From contig JAJYDQ010000003.1 in assembly GCA_021777225.1 (NCBI GenBank), positions 1 to 64,000 of the forward strand: DNA of 64,000 nt, written 5' to 3'. This document shows positions 47,723-57,082 of the stretch, piece after piece. Within the stretch, counting starts at the first letter, position 1. The number at the start of each line of letters is the position of its first letter. This DNA is from Deltaproteobacteria bacterium (GTDB lineage Bacteria > Desulfobacterota > Desulfomonilia > Desulfomonilales > Desulfomonilaceae). The notes below the pieces were generated by a model that saw only the letters and a list, made by a program, of their open reading frames with translations, made no database searches and had not been told where the DNA came from. Both the position numbers and the translations under genes were made by a program.

Positions 47723-48523
47723 ATGACTGAACTATCATTAGCCTTTTCACCATGTCCCAACGACACTTTTATATTTGACGCTTTGCTTCACCGTCGTATA
47801 GACACGTGTGATTACAGTTTCACCTCGCATATTGATGATGTAGAAAATCTCAATCGAAAGGCCTTCAAACAAATATTTCAGATCACGAAACTTTCTTATT
47901 ACGCATACCTGCTCTTGAAAGAACGATACGAACTGTTAGATTCCGGTTCGGCTCTAGGTTTTGGATGCGGACCTCTACTGGTATCGCGAGAGGGAAGTTC
48001 CTTTTCTCCAAGCGCCAGAATTGCTATTCCTGGGACATACACCACCGCTTTTCTTCTTCTGCGTCTTTGGAACCCAGAAATCACGAATGTAGAGGTAACC
48101 AGATTTGATAGAATCCTCCCTGGAGTGTGTTCCGGCGAGTATGACGCAGGCCTTATTATTCATGAAGGAAGATTTGTTTATCAGGATCATGATTGCCAGA
48201 AGATTATAGATCTTGGCGAATGGTGGGAAAAGGAAACAAACTCTCCTATCCCACTTGGTTGCATAGCAATCAGGAAAGACGCGAATACAATCATCCACAA
48301 AAAAAAGGTGGAACAGATTATCCGGAATTCCATACACTTCGCAACTGAGAACAGGGGTGTTTCCCGTGATTTTATTTTGGAACATGCTCAGGAATTGGAC
48401 AAAAAGGTCATAGACGGACATATCAACTTGTATGTCAATAATTTCACATTATCGTTGGGTGAAACAGGTGAAAAGGCGATCCAAACCCTAGACGAAATGG
48501 CCAGATGGAAAAAAATCCTTTAA
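47723..48523 (+). CDS. mqnD: 1,4-dihydroxy-6-naphthoate synthase
   Basis: 266 residues. SFSPCPNDTF-like LAFSPCPNDTFIFDAL at the start and LGFGCGPLLV with PGTYTTAFLLLRL are characteristic. It converts cyclic dehypoxanthinyl futalosine to 1,4-dihydroxy-6-naphthoate. It overlaps mqnB by 19 bases and starts one base after mqnC, so these are tightly coupled. Confidence 0.95.
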   Translation: MTELSLAFSPCPNDTFIFDALLHRRIDTCDYSFTSHIDDVENLNRKAFKQIFQITKLSYYAYLLLKERYELLDSGSALGFGCGPLLVSREGSSFSPSARIAIPGTYTTAFLLLRLWNPEITNVEVTRFDRILPGVCSGEYDAGLIIHEGRFVYQDHDCQKIIDLGEWWEKETNSPIPLGCIAIRKDANTIIHKKKVEQIIRNSIHFATENRGVSRDFILEHAQELDKKVIDGHINLYVNNFTLSLGETGEKAIQTLDEMARWKKIL

Positions 48524-49122
48524 AATGTCTGATCATGGCTACCCTGCTTGAGGCGCAGCCATTCATTGAGGGCCTTTCATTAATAAGGAAGACCAAAGAA
48601 CATGTACCTATTTACGGAAATGATAACTATATCCTGGCCATTTCTGGAATCGGTAAAACAAACTCAGCTATAGCCTGCGCTTATTCCTGCCTTCAATTCA
48701 GCCCTTCCTGCATTTTAAATTTGGGGGCGGCGGGCGCTACGGACACTACTCTTGCACTTGGCATGAATCTTCATATCGTAAGAGCGATCGAATATGACAG
48801 GCCTCGATTTAAATCAAAGAGTCCCCATGTTCACACTCCGAATTTCTTTGAAGGATTTCTCTCTGCCAGAGTTGCGACATTAGATAGGCCCGTGCTTGAT
48901 CCCTCCGAAAGACAGAGACTTTCGTTAATAGCGGACCTAGTTGATATGGAAAGCGCTTCTGTGATTCAAACATGTAAGAAATTCAAAACAAAGTGCTTTC
49001 TTTTTAAGTATGTCAGTGATACCGCAAACCATACCAAAGATAGTGATATAGTAGAAAACATAAAGATTTATAGAGATTCTTTTTTTAGATTCTTCCTTGA
49101 ATCCGTGGCGCCTCTGCTCTAA
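48505..49122 (+). CDS. mqnB: Futalosine hydrolase-type nucleosidase
   Basis: 205 residues, a nucleoside phosphorylase/MTAN fold. The start at 48505 is kept because residues 7-14 form the first strand of the fold. SGIGKTNSAIA, NLGAAGATD and VDMESASVI are recognisable, with the catalytic Asp in YVSDTANH. In the operon it cleaves adenine or hypoxanthine from the aminodeoxyfutalosine or futalosine intermediate. Which intermediate is used cannot be told. It is the last gene before a strong terminator. Confidence 0.85.
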   Translation: MEKNPLKCLIMATLLEAQPFIEGLSLIRKTKEHVPIYGNDNYILAISGIGKTNSAIACAYSCLQFSPSCILNLGAAGATDTTLALGMNLHIVRAIEYDRPRFKSKSPHVHTPNFFEGFLSARVATLDRPVLDPSERQRLSLIADLVDMESASVIQTCKKFKTKCFLFKYVSDTANHTKDSDIVENIKIYRDSFFRFFLESVAPLL

Positions 49123-49165
49123 AAACTTCGCGTACATTGTTGTACTTATTGATTCACTCTGTTAG

Positions 49166-49200
49166 AACCAAAAAGCGGCCATTAAGACCGCTTTTTGGTT
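49166..49200. terminator. Bidirectional terminator between mqnB and hydrogenase large subunit
   Basis: A 13-bp perfect stem of AACCAAAAAGCGG with CCGCTTTTTGGTT encloses a nine-base loop. The T-rich right arm serves mqnB, and the A-rich left arm serves the minus-strand hydrogenase transcript. Confidence 0.85.
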
Positions 49201-49215
49201 TCAAAAGTGTCTAGA

Positions 49216-50880
49216 CTACGACACTTTAAACTCGTAAACTTCATTTGTCTTCGGATCAATAACGTGAACAGCGCAAGCGATACAGGGATCGAAAGAATGC
49301 ACTGTTCGAAGTACTTCAAGAGGCTTTTTTGGATCAGCGACAGGTGTGCCGATCAAAGCGTTCTCAACCGCGCTCTTTTGACCCTGCGCATCCCTGGGGC
49401 CGAGATTCCAGGTAGAAGGAACAACTTGCTGATAATTTTTGATCTTGCCTTTTTCAATGTTGACCCAATGTCCTAGAGAGCCTCTAGCGACATCGTTAAG
49501 CCCCATGCCTTGACCGTTAACCGTTTCATCAAGTTTGTATTCGGTGAACGTGCGTGTATCACCCTTCTTAATGTTTTCCACAAGCTCCATGGTCCACTTC
49601 TCTGCCGCCTTTGCGTTTACGAGACACTTTATGGCTCTTGCTCCGATTCGGCCAAGCGTTGACATCAAAGCTTCGGGACCTATTCCGAGTTTCTTCATGA
49701 CCATGTCGGTAGTTTCCTTAATCTCTTTGTTGCCACCGACATAGGACACAAGACACTGAGCCAACGGGCCAACTTCCATAACTTTGCCCTCGTATCTGGG
49801 GGCTTTCATCCAGGAATATTTCCCATCTTTGGAGCTGGTATCCGGGACGGCGCCTTTGAGCGCGTCTCCAGAAAGAGGTTTGGTGACTCCAACCGCAGGA
49901 TAAAGTGGCGCGCCGTTTTCATACCACGCCCTAGTCACGTCTTCAGTGATCTTTGTGGGGTCAACCGGAAGGGCCTTGAGCTTGCCATCAATTATCATGC
50001 CTCTTGGGAAGTAGAAGCTCTCAGGTTCTTTATCACTCTGCGGGAAATCACCATAGGCCAGGAAGTTCTTGTTTCCGCCGATTTTTGTCCAATCCTTATA
50101 GAAGGACGCTACCGCAAGCACATCAGGAATGTAGACGTCCTGTATGAATGCTATCTGTTCCTTCAACATATATAGATATTTGGCTAAACGATCGGCATCT
50201 AGCTGACCAACAACTGTGACACCACCCGGAAGATGGCCTTGAAGATGAGGGTTCTTGGCGCCCCAGATGGCGGTCATCTGAGCCGCGTGGACCTGCTGTC
50301 TGAGGTTGTCAAGATAGTGACCAACCGCCATCAGGTTCGCCTCAGCGGGGAGTTTGTATGCGGGATGACCCCAATATGCGTTCGCGAAAGGTCCCAACTG
50401 ACCGGAATCGACAAACGCTTTAAGTTTGGCTTTAAGGCCTTCATAATACTTCTTCGACTGCGGCCTCCCACTCACAGCGTTTGATAGATCGGCGGTCTTG
50501 CCTGCATCCGCGGATAAGGCTGAAACAACATCAACCCAGTCCAGTGCACATAGTTGATAGAAATGAACCGGGTGATCGTGCATGTTTTGCGCCGCGTGCG
50601 TTAGATTACGAACTATTCTGGCGTTAGGTGGAATCTTGATTTTTAGAGCGTCTTCGACCGCTCTGACTGAGGCAAGGGAATGTACTAAAGTACAGACACC
50701 GCAGGACCTCTGGGTGAGCAAGTGGGCGTCACGCGGGTCGCGTCCCTGAAGAATGATTTCAAGTCCCCGGAAAAGCGTACCGCTGCTCCAGGCGTCCTTG
50801 ACCTTGCCATTCTCTACTTCAACTTCTATGCGTAGGTGACCCTCAATTCGGGGAATTGGGTCAACGACGACTCGTGCCAT
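49216..50880 (-). CDS. NiFe hydrogenase large subunit, periplasmic type
   Basis: 554 residues. The active-site cysteines are Cys60 and Cys63 in the L1 motif RSCGVCTLVH and Cys533 and Cys536 in the L2 motif DPCIACAVH. A 15-residue tail after His539 is the propeptide removed by a maturation protease. Motifs HLQGHLPGG and PIPRIEGH are also typical. It oxidises H2 in the periplasm and travels with the Tat-signalled small subunit. No cytochrome b subunit or maturation protease gene adjoins it. Confidence 0.97.
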   Translation of the reverse strand: MARVVVDPIPRIEGHLRIEVEVENGKVKDAWSSGTLFRGLEIILQGRDPRDAHLLTQRSCGVCTLVHSLASVRAVEDALKIKIPPNARIVRNLTHAAQNMHDHPVHFYQLCALDWVDVVSALSADAGKTADLSNAVSGRPQSKKYYEGLKAKLKAFVDSGQLGPFANAYWGHPAYKLPAEANLMAVGHYLDNLRQQVHAAQMTAIWGAKNPHLQGHLPGGVTVVGQLDADRLAKYLYMLKEQIAFIQDVYIPDVLAVASFYKDWTKIGGNKNFLAYGDFPQSDKEPESFYFPRGMIIDGKLKALPVDPTKITEDVTRAWYENGAPLYPAVGVTKPLSGDALKGAVPDTSSKDGKYSWMKAPRYEGKVMEVGPLAQCLVSYVGGNKEIKETTDMVMKKLGIGPEALMSTLGRIGARAIKCLVNAKAAEKWTMELVENIKKGDTRTFTEYKLDETVNGQGMGLNDVARGSLGHWVNIEKGKIKNYQQVVPSTWNLGPRDAQGQKSAVENALIGTPVADPKKPLEVLRTVHSFDPCIACAVHVIDPKTNEVYEFKVS

Positions 50881-50942
50881 TTTTCGCTCCTTCTTTTTGG
50901 GTTATCTAATTGATTTGTAACAGCTTGGATATTTTCTCTAAA

Positions 50943-51878
50943 CTATTTCTGAACATAGAATGGGCTCATATCGTCCCAGAACTTGGGCTCACTGCAACCA
51001 ATGCAAGGATGGCCAGCCCTGATCGGCCAATTGGTGCCTTGATTCCATTGTATTATTGGACAGTTGTTGTAGGTTTCAGGCCCAGCGCAACCGACTTGAT
51101 ACAGGCACCACCCTTTGGCTGCGCCTTCATCTCCAAACTGTTTTACGAATTCCTGGTTCTCAAAGTGGCCCCTTCTCGGGCAGTTGTCGTGGATTAGATA
51201 ACCATAAGCGAACAGAGGGCGCCCCTTATCATCCAACGCTGGAAGTTTGCCGAGCAGTAAATAATGGACAATCGTAGCGACCATGTTGTTAGCGTTGGGA
51301 GGACAACCTGCGATATTTACAGTTTTCAGCCCTGTAGCAGCCGCGACGCTTTTTGCTTCTGTGGGATTAGGTTTGGCGGCCTGCACACCACCATCGCACG
51401 CACAAGCTCCCACGCAAATTGTAGCCGCAGCGTTCTTGCATACGTGATTCGCCAGTTCCAGGAAGGTTTTCCCGTGAACCTTTCCATAAACACCATTATC
51501 TTTAGTAGGAATCGCCCCTTCAGCGATACAGATGTATTTCCCCTTATGGTCCTTAACTGTTTTCTCAAGAATTTCCTCGGCCTGATCACCCGCAGCGGCC
51601 ATAATGGTTTCATGATAGGCTAGGTCAATGACATCGAGGATGATGTCGGCGGCCCAAGGATAGGTTGTCCTAATAAAAGATTCCGTGCAGCCAGTGCATT
51701 CAGCAAAATGCATCCATACAACTGTGGGTCTCTTTTTCTCCATGGCCTCGGCGATTCGCGGAGCGAAGGACATGGGTAGACCCAGGACCGTCGCCATCAG
51801 ACCGCAAAACTTCATGAAGTCGCGGCGCGAAACCCCCTTAAGGGCCAACCTTTCGTTCAAATCGACGTGATTGTCCAT
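50943..51878 (-). CDS. NiFe hydrogenase small subunit with Tat signal
   Basis: 311 residues from the ATG at 51878, preceded by AAGGAGG at about seven bases; the longer frame is rejected. The twin-arginine signal is SRRDFMK at residues 17-23, followed by a hydrophobic stretch. Iron-sulfur ligands are in ECTGCTESF, GACACDGG, GCPPNANNM, CPRRGHFE and HPCIGCSEP. It carries electrons from the NiFe site, probably to a periplasmic cytochrome c. It precedes the large subunit by 62 bases. Confidence 0.97.
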   Translation of the reverse strand: MDNHVDLNERLALKGVSRRDFMKFCGLMATVLGLPMSFAPRIAEAMEKKRPTVVWMHFAECTGCTESFIRTTYPWAADIILDVIDLAYHETIMAAAGDQAEEILEKTVKDHKGKYICIAEGAIPTKDNGVYGKVHGKTFLELANHVCKNAAATICVGACACDGGVQAAKPNPTEAKSVAAATGLKTVNIAGCPPNANNMVATIVHYLLLGKLPALDDKGRPLFAYGYLIHDNCPRRGHFENQEFVKQFGDEGAAKGWCLYQVGCAGPETYNNCPIIQWNQGTNWPIRAGHPCIGCSEPKFWDDMSPFYVQK

Positions 51879-52206
51879 TATTATCCTCCTTGCATGGACT
51901 CTTTGATCTGACTCGATATGTCGTTCTCTCAAGAGTTTCTCGGTCTCCGTTAACGTCACCATTAACCTTGACTGAGATTTGGCAACTCCGAAGAGTTATA
52001 AAATAAACATCATTCCCAATGGGATTATCCCAAGGCAATAACCCTCAGAATACTATGAAGAAAAATCAAAATCAAGGCAGTAAAGTTAACAAAATTAGAG
52101 TGTTACCTAATTAAACTTTGTGCCACCAGCGCAGCCTCTTCTGGCTCACAAAACCACCAAAATGGCAATTAATTCTTAGTTAACTATCTTACAAACACTG
52201 GTCGAC
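51879..52206 (-). promoter_or_regulatory. Hydrogenase upstream region with promoter and repeated TCCCA half-sites
   Basis: 328 bases without a gene. On the minus strand TTGATT (52070-52075) and TATTCT (52047-52052) are 17 bases apart, each four of six to consensus. Just downstream of the predicted start, TCCCA (52014-52018), TGGGA (52020-52024) and TCCCA (52028-52032) form two nested inverted repeats. This is a plausible operator position. I checked for a sigma-54 site: TGGCAC at about 52120 lacks a matching -12 GC. Confidence 0.4.
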
Positions 52207-53484
52207 TCAAATACTTCTTTCCGCACACTCCAGTGTATAATCAATGTCCTCAACGGTATGCGCAATGCTTACAAACCACGATTCAAATGCTGATGGGGCC
52301 AAATAAACCCCCCGATCCAACATTTCACCGAAAAAGGAGTTGAAAATTGACCTATTAGCAGCCATGGCCTCCTCATAATTACGCACAGATTGCGAGTCAA
52401 AGAAAACTGATAACAACGAACCAACACGGTTAATGACAAAATTCAGGCCTTTTCTGGAAAATGTTTTCTCAAGGCCATCTGCTAATCGCTTTGATTTCTC
52501 TTCCAGCAGTGGATATGGGTTATCTCTCTTTAGGATTTTTAAAGTAGTCAGTCCGGCGGCCACTGCCAAAGGATTTCCTGAAAGCGTGCCGGCTTGGTAC
52601 ACGCCACCTACCGGGGCAAGGAATTCCATGATCCGACGTGGGCCCCCAAAAGCCCCCACAGGGAGGCCTCCTCCAATTATTTTCCCTAAACACGTTAAAT
52701 CCGGCGTTACTTTATAAAGCTCTTGGGCTCCGCCAATAGAGACTCGAAAACCACTGATTACCTCATCAAAAATAAGAAGTGCTCCATATTTGGAACAGAC
52801 GTCTCTCAGTCCTTCCAAAAAACCTGGAACAGGAGGAGCGACCCCCATGTTTCCTGCGATCGGTTCTACAATTATCGCCGCGATGTCATTTGGCAACGCG
52901 TCGAAACATTTTTTAACGGGTTCCAGATCATTATAGGGAACCACAATTGTCTCTTCCACCAAAGCTTTCGGAGCGCCCAGAGAATCAGGAATAGAGAATG
53001 TAGCGGCTCCAGATCCGGCCTTCGCAAGCAGGCCATCGCTATGCCCGTGATAGCACCCGGAAAACTTGACTATTTTATCCCGCCCCGTGTAGCCGCGGGC
53101 TAAACGGATCGCGCTCATAGTGGCTTCCGTCCCTGAACTTACCAATCTGACCATTTCAATGGAAGGCACTAGTTCGGCTATCAGTTCCGCCATCTCGATT
53201 TCACGCCTGGTCGGTGCGCCAAATGATGTTCCATTCTTCATGGTCGTGGCAAGCGCCTCCAGGACTTCCTGATGAGCATGGCCGAGGATCAATGGCCCCC
53301 ACGAACACACGTAGTCAATAAATGAATTCCCATCCTCATCTACAACACGGCAACCATTTCCGGACTTTATAAAACGCGGATGAAGCCCTACAGAGCGAAA
53401 GGCTCTCACAGGTGAATTGACTCCACCCGGAATCAACTCCACGGCCCTAGCATAAAGTTCTTCTGAAACAACATTACTTCCCAT
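52207..53484 (-). CDS. hemL: Glutamate-1-semialdehyde 2,1-aminomutase
   Basis: 425 residues from the ATG at 53484, with AGGAG eleven bases upstream; a GTG at 53496 is too close to that site. PGGVNSPVRAF, CSWGPLILGHAH and VSSGTEATMSAIRLARG are typical. The PLP lysine is in LGKIIGGGLPVGAFGG. It makes 5-aminolevulinate from the HemA product. It follows ahbB by about 50 bases and is probably in its operon. Confidence 0.97.
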   Translation of the reverse strand: MGSNVVSEELYARAVELIPGGVNSPVRAFRSVGLHPRFIKSGNGCRVVDEDGNSFIDYVCSWGPLILGHAHQEVLEALATTMKNGTSFGAPTRREIEMAELIAELVPSIEMVRLVSSGTEATMSAIRLARGYTGRDKIVKFSGCYHGHSDGLLAKAGSGAATFSIPDSLGAPKALVEETIVVPYNDLEPVKKCFDALPNDIAAIIVEPIAGNMGVAPPVPGFLEGLRDVCSKYGALLIFDEVISGFRVSIGGAQELYKVTPDLTCLGKIIGGGLPVGAFGGPRRIMEFLAPVGGVYQAGTLSGNPLAVAAGLTTLKILKRDNPYPLLEEKSKRLADGLEKTFSRKGLNFVINRVGSLLSVFFDSQSVRNYEEAMAANRSIFNSFFGEMLDRGVYLAPSAFESWFVSIAHTVEDIDYTLECAERSI

Positions 53485-53535
53485 TAAAAGAATCACTCCT
53501 TGACATCAGAAATCAGTCGACGCCCCAAACGGCAA

Positions 53536-54021
53536 TCAATCGTCAAAATAGGTCATGCTAACCTTCTTGAGTTCGCGTTCGCTGAACAGGATTTCGTATT
53601 CGTGCACACCCACTAATTCGGCCATTTGGGTGATCGTTTTCATGCATTCTTCTTCCGAAGACGAATGTATCATCGTGAAAAGGGTCCCCCCCATTGCATC
53701 AAAGGGAGGTCGTTCATAGCAATGAGACACTTCGGGAAGATTGGCGAACAGAGTCCCCACTTCGTCCATCCGTTCAGGTTCGACCTTCCATACCACCATG
53801 CCGTTGAAATGAATTCCCGCCTCGATATGTCGAATCATCGCACCGATCCTGCGAATTACTCCTGCGTCAACTAAACGGCGGATCCGCTCTAAAACCCGTT
53901 GTTCTGAAACGCCAATGCGGCCGGCGATGGCGGCGTAAGGCTCTGGAGTTCCATCAAGATCACCCTGCAAGGCGGCCAAAATTGATTTATCAATCTGGTC
54001 AAGATTATTACAACTAGACAT
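53536..54021 (-). CDS. ahbB: Siroheme decarboxylase subunit, AhbB-like (Lrp/AsnC fold)
   Basis: 161 residues. An N-terminal winged helix (residues about 8-60, with PYAAIAGRIGVSEQRVLERIRRL) joins an AsnC-type domain with VSHCYERPPFDAMGGTLFTMI. The C-terminus SERELKKVSMTYF fits AhbB better than AhbA. AhbA and AhbB together decarboxylate siroheme to didecarboxysiroheme; they are Lrp-like but enzymatic. Only one subunit is here, next to hemL. A transcription factor role is the alternative. ahbC is at 28599. Confidence 0.75.
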   Translation of the reverse strand: MSSCNNLDQIDKSILAALQGDLDGTPEPYAAIAGRIGVSEQRVLERIRRLVDAGVIRRIGAMIRHIEAGIHFNGMVVWKVEPERMDEVGTLFANLPEVSHCYERPPFDAMGGTLFTMIHSSSEEECMKTITQMAELVGVHEYEILFSERELKKVSMTYFDD

Positions 54022-54072
54022 ACAAACCTTTTACCTTTTATGATTTGATTGAATTATACTTTTACAAATCAA

Positions 54073-54852
54073 ATGAAAAAAGAAAATTATACATTTTGTT
54101 TTGTCTTCCCTATGGGAATTGAAGCTCGCCCTTTCCTCAAACGTGCTGAAACTAAGCGCCGATGGAAAATAGGACATGCTACGCATCGGGAAGTATTCTT
54201 TGAAGGGAACATGATCTTGGTTGTCAGAAGCGGTATTGGTTTTGAAAAGGCCCTAGCAGCGACTAAAAATGTACAGGGACGGCCGACTTTCATGTTGAGC
54301 GCAGGGACATGTGGCGCCCTTGTTCCTGATCTCAGTCCCGGTGACATACTAATCGCCGACGAGACAGTCCTTGAAGACAACCCTAATGAGCGTCTCAAAT
54401 GTGCCGAAGTCCTTATAAAAAGTCTTGAAAGGGCCTGTTCGAGGGCAGGCTTACGATATAAAATCGGTCCAATAGCTACGGCCGCGAAACCAGTTTTCCG
54501 CAGGGCCGAAAGGGAGAAGCTCAGTCACACCTCCGGCGCCTACGCTGTTGACATGGAGAGTCATGCCATAGCCGCAGGCGCTTCGTCAATCGGGTCATCA
54601 TTCGGCGTAATTCGAGTTGTATCAGATGGAATCGAATCTCCGCCGTTGCCGGACCGAAACATCATAAAGAACTGGCGCAGTCAATTCCACAAAATCCCGA
54701 AAAATATTTTTTCTCTAATAAGATGGTGGAACTTTCTGAGGACCTTCAACTCCTCAGTTAAAAAATTGGACAAGCCCCTGGTGGAATTAACGCGCCTCGG
54801 TATCCATCCTGAATCTTACGAACCCCCTGAGGTTGAGTCCAGTCGGCAGTGA
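54073..54852 (+). CDS. Nucleoside phosphorylase/MTAN-fold protein facing ahbB
   Basis: 259 residues from the ATG at 54073; a TTG at 54049 is rejected. LSAGTCGALVPDL, VDMESHAIA and the catalytic-type Asp in RVVSDGIE match the 5'-methylthioadenosine/S-adenosylhomocysteine nucleosidase superfamily. HpnG-like proteins of hopanoid synthesis also look like this. The C-terminal 60 residues are an extension. Radical SAM enzymes such as AhbC and MqnC release 5'-deoxyadenosine, so clearing that product is possible, but this is inference. It starts 52 bases from ahbB, divergently. Confidence 0.72.
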   Translation: MKKENYTFCFVFPMGIEARPFLKRAETKRRWKIGHATHREVFFEGNMILVVRSGIGFEKALAATKNVQGRPTFMLSAGTCGALVPDLSPGDILIADETVLEDNPNERLKCAEVLIKSLERACSRAGLRYKIGPIATAAKPVFRRAEREKLSHTSGAYAVDMESHAIAAGASSIGSSFGVIRVVSDGIESPPLPDRNIIKNWRSQFHKIPKNIFSLIRWWNFLRTFNSSVKKLDKPLVELTRLGIHPESYEPPEVESSRQ

Positions 54853-55106
54853 CTGAAATTTCGGCCACGGTGTCAAGCTCCACGACTTGTGATATAATTA
54901 AGGAGGGACGGCTGGCGCCATTTGGTTTTGTGTTTTTAATACGATGACGGTACTTTTATTTGAACACTCTTCGTTAATTACAAGAGGGCCCTCCGTTTGC
55001 CGCCATTTCGGAAAGTTGCTTATTGATGAATAATTGCAATGAACCGCTCATCGGCCTCAGAAAGTCATTTGAGGTCATGGACGCGTTATGAAAAGAAGGA
55101 GGAAAA
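54853..55106 (+). promoter_or_regulatory. Region upstream of thioesterase gene with a promoter
   Basis: GTGTCA (54870-54875) and a perfect TATAAT (54893-54898) are 17 bases apart, with TG near the -10. The leader to the TTG start at 55107 is about 200 bases. It contains a 29-codon frame (54944-55033) with no ribosome binding site, which I do not call. Confidence 0.5.
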
Positions 55107-55535
55107 TTGGTTAATCAGTCTCTGTTCCCTGCGAACGACCAACGGGAACGTTTTTTTGAATGTTCAGTTTATTATGAAGACACTGATTGCATGAGCGTAG
55201 TGTATCATGCCAATTACTTGAAATTCCTGGAACGAGCCCGTTCCGAGTTTGTTTCCGATCGCCTTGGAACGAGTATCGTCGATTACCACAACCGTGGATA
55301 CCTGTTCATGGTTCACAAGATCGAAATCGCTTACCATTCTCCTGCCAGGTTGGGTGACACCTTAACAATTAAGACATGGATAGAAAAAACTACGACTTTT
55401 AGAATAGTAGTCAAACAGATTGTCATCAAAAAGGGACAGCCTAGAGACTACTTGGTTACCGCGACCGTTACACTGGTAGCCGTAGGCGAGGATGGACAGC
55501 TACGAGCGATTCCCAAGGAATTTCACGAACTCTAG
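55107..55535 (+). CDS. YbgC-type acyl-CoA thioesterase (hotdog fold)
   Basis: 142 residues. VYYEDTDCMSVVYHANYLKFLERAR is the signature, with Asp in EDTD as the catalytic residue. These enzymes hydrolyse acyl-CoA esters such as 4-hydroxybenzoyl-CoA or short-chain thioesters. The start is a TTG with the very strong site AAGGAGG about five bases upstream; no better ATG exists. Confidence 0.88.
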   Translation: MVNQSLFPANDQRERFFECSVYYEDTDCMSVVYHANYLKFLERARSEFVSDRLGTSIVDYHNRGYLFMVHKIEIAYHSPARLGDTLTIKTWIEKTTTFRIVVKQIVIKKGQPRDYLVTATVTLVAVGEDGQLRAIPKEFHEL

Positions 55536-55599
55536 ATCACGCCTCAACTAAATATACCCGATTTCTAAAACTAGCTCTTAGTGGAGTCTTTCAGTTTCC

Positions 55600-56427
55600 A
55601 TGATGCCAAGTAACGTTGCGTTCCGCTCGACATTAATCCTAATTATTTTCATACTTGCCCAATCCTTATCGATTGCTCAAGTCCCGGGATCTCCAATAAC
55701 CAAACTAATACGAATATCCGGCCTGCGCGGTCAACTTGAACATTTAGCGGCGGCGCTTCTGATGACGGTCCCGGACGACCTGTTTCCAGATAATAGAAGC
55801 AGGTCTAATTTCAATTCCCATATGAAGGGCCAAATTAGTACAGAATCACTGGCCAAAGTGTTTGAAGAAACTTTTTCTGAGAATCTGGAGATGGAAAAAC
55901 TTGATAAGGCAATTAAATTCTATGAGTCCAGCTTAGGCAGAAAGCTCGGGCGTATTCAGGGTGACTCGTTGTCATCATACAACATTAAGGCCATTCGTGA
56001 AGCAAGAAGAATGACAACTACCCTTACTGAAGATAGAACTCGCCTCCTCGAGCGGTTGATTCTAAACGGGAATATATACCAGAACAACGTGGCGTTCCGC
56101 AAATTGATAGTCCATCTACTAGGGGCCCCCAATTGGGATGAACATTCCGAGTCCCAAGACAACAGTGGAGCAAAATTGGGTTCTCCGAAAAATTACTCCG
56201 AGGAGGGGCCGGGTTCGCTTCATCAAGCATCCCTAACGTGCTTTGCGTATACCTACAAGTCGTTGACCGACCAGGAACTGGAATCATTAGCTAAATTTCA
56301 GGAAACGGAAGCGGGCGAATGGTTTGAGAATACAGCTTCAAAATGTTTTGAACAGGTAATCATAAAAACTGTAAAGGCCTTAAATAATGGACTGATAGAC
56401 TCAAAAGACGGGTCTACAAAGAATTAG
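55600..56427 (+). CDS. Secreted helical protein of unknown function (DUF2059-like features)
   Basis: 275 residues. A signal peptide ends near AQSLSIAQ. The rest is helical; EKLDKAIKFYESSLGRKLGR resembles the helix pair in DUF2059 proteins. The family assignment is loose. It is followed after 17 bases by another exported-looking gene. Confidence 0.55.
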   Translation: MMPSNVAFRSTLILIIFILAQSLSIAQVPGSPITKLIRISGLRGQLEHLAAALLMTVPDDLFPDNRSRSNFNSHMKGQISTESLAKVFEETFSENLEMEKLDKAIKFYESSLGRKLGRIQGDSLSSYNIKAIREARRMTTTLTEDRTRLLERLILNGNIYQNNVAFRKLIVHLLGAPNWDEHSESQDNSGAKLGSPKNYSEEGPGSLHQASLTCFAYTYKSLTDQELESLAKFQETEAGEWFENTASKCFEQVIIKTVKALNNGLIDSKDGSTKN

Positions 56428-56444
56428 GATGGAAAGATCATATA

Positions 56445-57050
56445 ATGTCACATGAAATTTTGATCATCGCGTTGGTTAACAAAAAAGTTAAAACCGATAA
56501 CGGAAGACTTTACATCTCGTCTATGATTTTAGTCCTGTTTCTTGTGATTTCGATTTTACCATCTGGAAATCTATCAGACGCTTCTGAAACCAGTGCGTTT
56601 AAGACCTACACGGACCCGTCAAAACGATTTTCGATAAAATTTCCCTCTACAATGAAAGTTGAAGAACCAAACCCTGATGAAATTCGAATTTATCACCCAA
56701 ATGCGACTTTCAGGATTAACATATCTATAGAAAATCGGCTCAAAAAGGGACCTCCAGACGCGACAGCTTTTATCAAGGCTTTTAAACAGAACCTTAAACT
56801 GGAGACAAAACAGGCTGAAATTTTGAAAGAAGGCAGTTCAAAGAACATTAAGGGAGCGCAGGCCTATTTGATTTACGCGTTCACCGATAAACGCGGAATC
56901 AGGCTCATGCAGATATGTCAGTATTATGCTACTGAAGATCGTTTCCTCCAGTTGATCATCACAGACAGAATTGAGGGTTTTCGGAATCTGGAAAAAATAA
57001 TTTCTGAAATTCATGAATCCTTCAAAATTTTAAAGCCTAATCTTAAATAA
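56445..57050 (+). CDS. Exported protein of unknown function, PsbP/DcrB-like
   Basis: 201 residues. An N-terminal stretch of about 45 residues includes a hydrophobic core ([15 protein letters not shown]); an internal ATG at 56523 could be the true start of a shorter signal peptide. The body has [20 protein letters not shown], a pattern seen in PsbP and DcrB-like folds. Function unknown. It precedes uvrB by 32 bases. Confidence 0.55.
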   Translation: MSHEILIIALVNKKVKTDNGRLYISSMILVLFLVISILPSGNLSDASETSAFKTYTDPSKRFSIKFPSTMKVEEPNPDEIRIYHPNATFRINISIENRLKKGPPDATAFIKAFKQNLKLETKQAEILKEGSSKNIKGAQAYLIYAFTDKRGIRLMQICQYYATEDRFLQLIITDRIEGFRNLEKIISEIHESFKILKPNLK

Positions 57051-57082
57051 AAAGAGCGAATTCAATTCCAGGGACCGAAGCG

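Noticed and set aside
52115-52132. Possible sigma-54 promoter upstream of the hydrogenase (TGGCAC on the minus strand)
   Set aside because: The -12 element lacks the required GC; the bases at that place are AA.
54944-55033. 29-codon ORF in the thioesterase leader
   Set aside because: No ribosome binding site and no recognisable product; too short to support.
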